This document shows positions 59,126 to 64,000 of a stretch of 64,000 nt of DNA, piece by piece. The DNA is from Halalkalibacter sp. APA_J-10(15) (GTDB taxonomy: Bacteria > Bacillota > Bacilli > Bacillales > Bacillaceae_D): NCBI RefSeq assembly GCF_023017105.1, contig NZ_JALKEV010000001.1:62001-126000 (forward strand). The letters are read 5' to 3'. Each line of letters starts with the position of its first letter. Position 1 is the stretch's first letter. The notes beneath the pieces were generated by a model. That model did no database searches and had not been told where the DNA came from. It worked only from the letters and a program-made list of their open reading frames with translations. The position numbers were made by a program, and so were the translations under genes.

Positions 59126-60583
59126 ATGAATTTTTTTAAACGAGGATTGTTAAGTATTACGAGAAAAAAAGGGAAGTCTCTTATTTTATTAGCGATTATT
59201 TTCATATTAGGTAACTTAATAGCTGGTGGGATCTCGATTCAGCAAGCGACAAGTAATGTGGAACAAACGATCAAAGAAAGACTTGGGACATCAGCTACGC
59301 TGCAACCGGATCATGAAGCAATGAATCAAATGAGTGAAGAAGAGTGGATGGATTTTGAATATCCGACTGTAAGCCTTGATTTAATTAAGCAAGTCGGGCA
59401 GTTAAATTATGTGAAATATTATGATTATAGCATTTCCACCTATTTAGGTTCAGATAATCTTGATAGCTATCAAGGTGATATGGAGATGGATATGTACGAA
59501 GGGCATAGCATGGATTTCCGTTTGAAAGGGACGAACTATGCACCTGTAATGGATTTTGAAGAAGGGAATGCACAGCTCGTTGATGGACGTGTCTTCAATG
59601 ATGAAGAAATCGCGAACGATACTCCTGTAGCCATTATTTCAAAGAACCTTGCCGAACATAATCAGATCGCAATAGGTGATACGATTGCTCTAACAAATAT
59701 CGTATTTGATTATGATTCTGGTGATGAAGAAGTATACGATTCACGTGATACGGCATTGGAAGTGATTGGCCTATTTGAGCCTCTTTCGAGTGTAGAGGAA
59801 GGGGAGGAATCGAATCAGGATCGTGGTATGTGGGATTTCATGGATATGGAAGCGCAAAACACGGTATACGTACCAAATGGCGTTGTAGCAGAAGAATTTG
59901 AGTTTCAAATTGAAAAAACCATTGAACTGTATCCAGAAGATGCGATGTATTATGATGAAGGTATTGATGGCTTTTATACACCAAAATATGTATTGCACTC
60001 AGTAGACGATGTAGAAGCCTTTACAGAAGAAGTTCAGCCACTATTACCTGACATGTACCTCGTTAGGAGTGCAGTCGACCAATATGATAATATCGCAGGG
60101 CCGATTCAGTCGATGTCAAAGCAATCAAACTATGTTCTCATTGCTTCGATTATTGCCTCTGTATTAATTATTGGATTAGTTGTTCTTCTTTTCCTACGTG
60201 ATCGAAAGCGTGAGCTCGGTATTTATTTATCTTTAGGCGAGAGTCGTGGGCGAGTCGTTAGTCAAATCTTAATTGAAGTTATGCTCATTGCGCTTATTGG
60301 TATTGCTCTTTCTCTATTTAGTGGAAATCTATTAGCTAGTAGTGTGTCTGATACATTAATAGCTAATGATGAACAAAATCAAGGATTTGATGATGGATTT
60401 TACTATTACGATGAATTTGAAACAAATGTTTCTTCTAATGATGTACTAGACTCGTATGAGGTTCAATTGAGTACAACGTATATCGTTTGGTTCTTAGTCG
60501 TTGGCTTATTAACAGTCTTACTTTCAACGGTCATCCCGTTATTATACATTGTCCGTTTAAATCCGAAGAAGATATTAATGTAG
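59126..60583 (+). CDS. FtsX-like (MacB-type) ABC transporter permease
   Basis: A 485-residue permease. Helix 1 lies at about 18-38, a large extracellular MacB-like domain at about 40-340, and three helices at about 345-365, 385-405 and 450-475. The order matches the MacB/FtsX four-helix mechanotransmission family. The extracellular domain is strongly acidic (EEGEESNQDRGMWDFMDMEA). AAGGAGGA precedes the ATG. It works with the ATPase that follows and probably exports a peptide or transmits a signal; the substrate is unknown. Confidence 0.86.
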   Translation: MNFFKRGLLSITRKKGKSLILLAIIFILGNLIAGGISIQQATSNVEQTIKERLGTSATLQPDHEAMNQMSEEEWMDFEYPTVSLDLIKQVGQLNYVKYYDYSISTYLGSDNLDSYQGDMEMDMYEGHSMDFRLKGTNYAPVMDFEEGNAQLVDGRVFNDEEIANDTPVAIISKNLAEHNQIAIGDTIALTNIVFDYDSGDEEVYDSRDTALEVIGLFEPLSSVEEGEESNQDRGMWDFMDMEAQNTVYVPNGVVAEEFEFQIEKTIELYPEDAMYYDEGIDGFYTPKYVLHSVDDVEAFTEEVQPLLPDMYLVRSAVDQYDNIAGPIQSMSKQSNYVLIASIIASVLIIGLVVLLFLRDRKRELGIYLSLGESRGRVVSQILIEVMLIALIGIALSLFSGNLLASSVSDTLIANDEQNQGFDDGFYYYDEFETNVSSNDVLDSYEVQLSTTYIVWFLVVGLLTVLLSTVIPLLYIVRLNPKKILM

Positions 60584-60600
60584 AAAAAGAGGTGATATGA

Positions 60601-61272
60601 ATGATTTTAGAGGCGAAAAATGTAGACTACTATTATCAAGATGGTGAAAGCAGGCGTTATATTTTACGTGATACGAGTGCTTCATTTGAAAAAGGGAAAT
60701 TTTATACGATTCTCGGTCAATCAGGATCTGGTAAAACGTCGTTATTGGCCCTGCTTAGTGCACTTGATACACCTCATGGTGGAAGTGTGTTGTTTAACGG
60801 CGAAGATATTAAAAAAATTGGCTATGAGAAATATCGTCGTAATAGCATCGGCATTATTTTTCAAAGCTACAATTTGATTCCGACATTTACAGCTGTAGAA
60901 AATGTACTAGTACCGATGACGATTACGGAAAATGACATTCCAGATGATATGAAAACTGTTGCTTACAATCTCTTAGATTATATTGGTATTGTAAAAAGTA
61001 AGGCAGATCGGTATGTCAATAAGTTATCTGGGGGAGAACAGCAGCGTGTAGCTATTGCACGAGCGCTAGCAACGAATGTTGAGCTGATTTTAGCAGATGA
61101 GCCTACCGGAAACCTTGATGAAGAAAAGGAACAGGAGATTATTGATATTTTTAAAAAGCTAGCTCATGAGCATCAAAAATGTGTCATTATGGTCACTCAC
61201 TCGCAAGAAATTGCACAGCAGTCGGATCAAATATTCTCGTTAAGGAAAGGTGTCTTAACGCCACATGAGTGA
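60601..61272 (+). CDS. MacB-type ABC transporter ATP-binding protein
   Basis: A 223-residue ATPase of the LolD/MacB group. Walker A is GQSGSGKTS, the signature is [16 protein letters not shown], Walker B is [12 protein letters not shown] and the H-loop is VTHS. It is only long enough for the core domain, as usual for this type. AGAGGTG precedes the ATG, 17 bases after the permease. It overlaps the PASTA gene by 8 bases. Confidence 0.9.
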   Translation: MILEAKNVDYYYQDGESRRYILRDTSASFEKGKFYTILGQSGSGKTSLLALLSALDTPHGGSVLFNGEDIKKIGYEKYRRNSIGIIFQSYNLIPTFTAVENVLVPMTITENDIPDDMKTVAYNLLDYIGIVKSKADRYVNKLSGGEQQRVAIARALATNVELILADEPTGNLDEEKEQEIIDIFKKLAHEHQKCVIMVTHSQEIAQQSDQIFSLRKGVLTPHE

Positions 61273-62710
61273 TTTTCTATCAAAATTTAATAAAGATCAG
61301 TATGATGAGCTGGTGAATGAGAAGGAAAAGGATACTGAGACGGAAAAGCCTTCAACAGAAAAAGTGGAGCAGACCGAAACGAAGTCATCTGCTTCTGAGC
61401 CTTCTACTCAACCGATTCCTTCTTCAAGTAATGAGGGGCGAAGGTATGAAGAGTTAGAGGAAACGGAAATTGATCCGACCTATAAAAGGAAGAAGCGACG
61501 AACAATCATTATATCGATTGTAGGAGGAGTCTTAGCTCTTCTCCTCATCTTCTTCATTTATGATCGTTCCGTCCATGTCGCAATGGAGGACTTTGTTGGA
61601 CAGCCCGTTTCTGAAGCGCGAGCTTGGGCGGCTGAGTATAATATCGAAATTGACCTAACCCATGAAAGTAGTATGGAATACGACACAAATCAAGTGATGT
61701 CACAGGCGATTCCTGCAGGAGATAGGGTCAGAAAGGGCGAGACAATCTCGCTTGTTAGTAGTACGGGCCCAGATCCAGATGAGCACATAGAGTTACCTGA
61801 TTTCACTGAAATGAGTCAATATGAGGCTGAGACATGGATAGCAGATTATAAAGTTGAAAACCTTCAACTATTATCTGAGTACAATGATGATGTTGAGGAG
61901 GGCGAATTCATTCGTCTTGTAATCCGTGATTCAAACGTTGCGGAGGAGGAATACCGCCGACGCGATAGCGCCATCGTTTATTATTCTAGGGGCGAGGAAG
62001 TGTTTGAAAAGGATATCGACGTACCAGACTTTACGGGTCAAACACGAGTCGAAGTAGAGCAATGGGCAGAAACAAATGAAATTGAAATCACATATAAAGA
62101 AGAAGCCTCAAATAGTGTTGAAGTGGAGCTAGTCGTAAGTCAAAGTGTTTCACCAGAAGATAAGGTTGCTAAAAGAGATGAAATGGAAGTTGTCATTTCG
62201 CTAGGACAAGCAACAACGGTTCCTCATTTTGGTGAACTTACAATGGAAGAAGCGACGAGTTACGGTGATTTAGTCGTAATGGTTCAACAGAGGTATCATT
62301 CTGAAGTTCCATTTGGCGGATTAATCTCACAATCGGTTAGTGCTGGTACTGAGTTGACCGATCGCGATAATAAAGAAATACAGGTTGTTTATTCGCAAGG
62401 ACGTCCGTACTTAAGGGACTATCGTGGTATGCTTGAAGGGGATTTACCGCAGGCATTTTACGAGGACTACCAATCAAAGGGTGCTGATATTCGCTATACG
62501 GTCAAATATGTCGATGCACCAGAAGTAAAAGGAACAGTCGTTGGAATGAGTAAGTTTAATGAATTTGTTTCAATGTCTTATACGGTTGAAATTCGAATAA
62601 GCAATAACGCAAATGCTTCTTCTGGCTCTTGGGACGATGAAGAGGACATACAAGAAGAGATCTCTCCGATTGAAGAAACTCCTCAACCTGGAGAGGAAGA
62701 GGAAAAATAA
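61265..62710 (+). CDS. membrane-anchored PASTA domain protein
   Basis: A 481-residue protein. Residues 1-75 are an acidic, Ser/Thr/Glu-rich cytoplasmic part, 79-98 a single membrane helix, and the rest is extracellular: four to five PASTA-like repeats, such as VAMEDFVGQPVSEARAWAAE, IELPDFTEMSQYEAETWIAD and VPDFTGQTRVEVEQWAETNE. The tail is acidic. No kinase or transpeptidase domain is present, unlike PrkC or PBP2x. PASTA repeats bind muropeptides or act as spacers. It shares an operon with the ABC exporter, so it may be its partner or scaffold. Confidence 0.85.
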   Translation: MSDFLSKFNKDQYDELVNEKEKDTETEKPSTEKVEQTETKSSASEPSTQPIPSSSNEGRRYEELEETEIDPTYKRKKRRTIIISIVGGVLALLLIFFIYDRSVHVAMEDFVGQPVSEARAWAAEYNIEIDLTHESSMEYDTNQVMSQAIPAGDRVRKGETISLVSSTGPDPDEHIELPDFTEMSQYEAETWIADYKVENLQLLSEYNDDVEEGEFIRLVIRDSNVAEEEYRRRDSAIVYYSRGEEVFEKDIDVPDFTGQTRVEVEQWAETNEIEITYKEEASNSVEVELVVSQSVSPEDKVAKRDEMEVVISLGQATTVPHFGELTMEEATSYGDLVVMVQQRYHSEVPFGGLISQSVSAGTELTDRDNKEIQVVYSQGRPYLRDYRGMLEGDLPQAFYEDYQSKGADIRYTVKYVDAPEVKGTVVGMSKFNEFVSMSYTVEIRISNNANASSGSWDDEEDIQEEISPIEETPQPGEEEEK

Positions 62711-62720
62711 GTATTTTATA

Positions 62721-62776
62721 AGCTCTTATTTACTTATAGCTGTTGATACAGGTATAAGTAAATAAGGCTTTTTTTC
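62721..62776 (+). terminator. intrinsic terminator of the FtsX-ABC-PASTA operon
   Basis: AGCTCTTATTTACTTATA pairs with TATAAGTAAATAAGGCT, with one bulge, and is followed by seven Ts. Confidence 0.85.
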
Positions 62777-62893
62777 TTTAGAAGAAGAGGAATAAAGTGT
62801 TTTTCCATGATAAGTAGAGGCGTCTCGAAAATGAAAAAGTTCAATTATTAAATTTGTGGTATGAGTGTGGTAAGATATTGAACTCATACTCCT

Positions 62894-62980
62894 TTATTTC
62901 TTAGCAAATATGGGCGATATTAAAAGTGATACAGCTATGAAGCATAGCATGAATACACTCGTTAAACATAATAAACTCAT
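62894..62980 (-). CDS. 28-residue small membrane protein
   Basis: ATG 62980 has an AGGAGTG site 7 bases upstream. The peptide starts MSLLCLTSVFMLCFIAVSLL and ends in PIFAKK, forming one hydrophobic helix with a basic end. Size and layout suit a small membrane-bound regulator or stress protein. It lies downstream of the DUF6220-like gene on the same strand after about 60 bases. No relative was recognised. Confidence 0.5.
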   Translation of the reverse strand: MSLLCLTSVFMLCFIAVSLLISPIFAKK

Positions 62981-63037
62981 TTTCGTCACTCCTATGTGTT
63001 CGAACTACATAGTACGTATACCCAAAAGAAACTGTAT

Positions 63038-63415
63038 CTAGTACTCTTTATAAGGAGGGAGCAGCTTTACACAATTCCAAAAGACAAACAGTGCAATAAT
63101 AGGGTGCAAGGCCCCAAAAATACTAAATCTTGCTGATATTACAGCTGTAAAAAACAACGCAATAATCATAACGAATAAACCAATACTTTTCCAAATGATT
63201 TTCTTTGGTAATTGGGCAAAATAGGCCAATAATGCCATGATAAGTGGAAGGAAAAAGAAGAATCTAGCAAAAATCACATGGTAACTCCAATTTATTGGGT
63301 TTATGAATAATGCAAATCCTGTTAGTAGGACCTGAATGATGATACAAAGAGTAAAGGTCCAAGAAATGATACCAAGGCAAGCTCGGAAAATGGGTACAAG
63401 TTTCTGTTTAGTCAT
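63038..63415 (-). CDS. small four-helix membrane protein (DUF6220-like)
   Basis: A 125-residue protein with four hydrophobic segments at about 9-36, 42-66, 73-92 and 97-117. The pattern of a first helix with QVLLTGFALF, then NWSYHVIFARFFFFLPLIMALLAYFA, resembles DUF6220. The function is unknown. AGGAGG precedes the ATG. It lies 58 bases after the DUF6526-like gene on the same strand, probably in one operon. Confidence 0.7.
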   Translation of the reverse strand: MTKQKLVPIFRACLGIISWTFTLCIIIQVLLTGFALFINPINWSYHVIFARFFFFLPLIMALLAYFAQLPKKIIWKSIGLFVMIIALFFTAVISARFSIFGALHPIIALFVFWNCVKLLPPYKEY

Positions 63416-63472
63416 TTATTTTTCCTCCTTATTAGGGAATGCTTCTCCCATTTATAAATCATGTTTGATTTT

Positions 63473-63907
63473 TTATACACGATCATGATCAGCTTTCCAA
63501 CTTTGAATGGATTGTTTAATCTCATTAGGTGACAAGTTTTTTTGAATAGCTTTATTACATAAGCTTGGAAATTCTTCATCTGATGCAAAGCGTAAGGCAA
63601 CAATTTGCTTAATTGATAAACGAGAGTCTGGTAATGTTCCTGTTAAAGTAAAATAACGGATACGCTCCTCGGCTCTTATAGCCCGATCCTGTACCTTGCA
63701 GGTGAAAGACCGAAGAAAAAATACTGTAATTGTTACGATCAATGCAATTGAAATTAATAGCATGGAGGTGAAAAGGAATTCTCCTCTTAGTGCCTCAAAA
63801 AAGGCGTTGCTAATAGCAAAAATAAAAGTAATGAAGCAAAGCGGAACTAAGAAATAGTGAAATACGGGTACCGATCTAGTATGGTTATTAAATGATTGTG
63901 GTTTCAA
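63473..63907 (-). CDS. DUF6526 family membrane protein
   Basis: A 144-residue protein. Two membrane helices lie at about 14-36 and 44-64. The soluble C-terminal part has the DUF6526-type order RYFTLTGTLPDSRLSIKQIVALRFASDEEF, then LSPNEIKQSIQSWKAD. Function is unknown. The TTG at 63907 is preceded by AAAGGAG at 9 bases, and no better start exists. It may form an operon with the next two small membrane genes. A TetR-type palindrome lies upstream at the window end. Confidence 0.8.
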   Translation of the reverse strand: MKPQSFNNHTRSVPVFHYFLVPLCFITFIFAISNAFFEALRGEFLFTSMLLISIALIVTITVFFLRSFTCKVQDRAIRAEERIRYFTLTGTLPDSRLSIKQIVALRFASDEEFPSLCNKAIQKNLSPNEIKQSIQSWKADHDRV

Positions 63908-63956
63908 TTGTGTTGTCTCCTTTCCTCATAATATAAGAGTCTTACATCATCACAAT

Positions 63957-63990
63957 ATATTATTTGAGTGGGTGCTCACTCAAATAATAT
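63957..63990. promoter_or_regulatory. 34-base inverted repeat, TetR-type operator candidate
   Basis: The 14-base arms ATATTATTTGAGTG and CACTCAAATAATAT pair perfectly around 6 bases. The TGAGTG core with its mirror is common in TetR-family operators. It lies upstream of the DUF6526 gene, and a regulator gene could begin just beyond the window. Confidence 0.5.
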
Positions 63991-64000
63991 AAAAGAGGCT

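Overview
The window looks like chromosome of a low-GC, spore-forming member of the Bacillaceae. The evidence is a spore-type transglutaminase (tgl), a YjcZ-like small sporulation protein, strong AGGAGG ribosome sites, and clear Bacillus-style sites: CcpA cre, Fur, PerR and Zur boxes and a SacT/LicT RAT antiterminator. The acidic, Asp/Glu-rich surface proteins would suit a salt- or alkali-tolerant species such as the Alkalihalobacillus group, but that is inference. No rRNA, tRNA, CRISPR, transposase, integrase or phage gene was recognised.

Layout. 0-7.4 kb: a cut-off small gene; a GyrI-like effector-binding protein divergent from a WYL regulator; a YqcI/YcgG protein; a 1-kb decayed intergenic stretch; VOC and SDR enzymes; DoxX divergent from its probable HxlR regulator; plsC; a YfkO-like nitroreductase. 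7.6-10.9 kb: a large surface protein joining internalin-like leucine-rich repeats to a DUF2252 kinase-like domain and an LPQTA sortase signal. 11-21 kb: membrane proteins, a PadR-controlled ABC-2 exporter, a MalT-like LuxR activator followed by two DUF4386 proteins and an NAD(P)-binding protein, and a second VOC protein. 21-25.3 kb: tgl, a YjcZ-like protein, a PAP2 phosphatase, oligogalacturonate lyase and an isoprenylcysteine-methyltransferase-like protein. 25.5-31.7 kb: nitroreductase divergent from a MerR regulator, a siderophore-type ABC uptake operon behind a Zur-like box, and a methyltransferase. 32-35 kb: a second LPQTA surface protein with carbohydrate-binding-like domains, a beta-helix and 18 EGPGDG repeats. 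36-39 kb: an orphan response regulator, mqo and a nitroreductase behind a Fur box. 39.4-42.6 kb: an AAA+ ATPase/TPR membrane protein pair lying between two copies of the ahpF 3' end. 42.6-45.4 kb: ahpCF behind a PerR-like box, and an ohr remnant. 45.4-48.8 kb: a frameshifted lipoprotein, a DUF3298 protein and an M48 protease with ankyrin repeats. 49-54 kb: a sucrose PTS operon under antitermination. 54-58.7 kb: a BCCT transporter, a CocE-type hydrolase and a TetR regulator. 59-62.7 kb: an FtsX-like ABC exporter with a PASTA protein. 62.9-64 kb: small membrane proteins.

How the genes work together. Sugar use is represented by the sucrose operon and by a probable pectin branch: oligogalacturonate lyase and the beta-helix surface protein each have a near-consensus cre box. 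Metal and peroxide stress are represented by three Fur-family-type boxes (Zur, Fur, PerR) at three operons. The two surface proteins share nearly the same sorting signal and the same downstream terminator, so one probably donated its 3' end to the other.

Most promising for follow-up are the LRR-DUF2252 surface protein, the AAA+/TPR cassette between ahpF 3'-end copies, the Zur-like box on a siderophore-type transporter, the A11 frameshift in the lipoprotein gene, and a dispersed hairpin repeat family with at least three copies.
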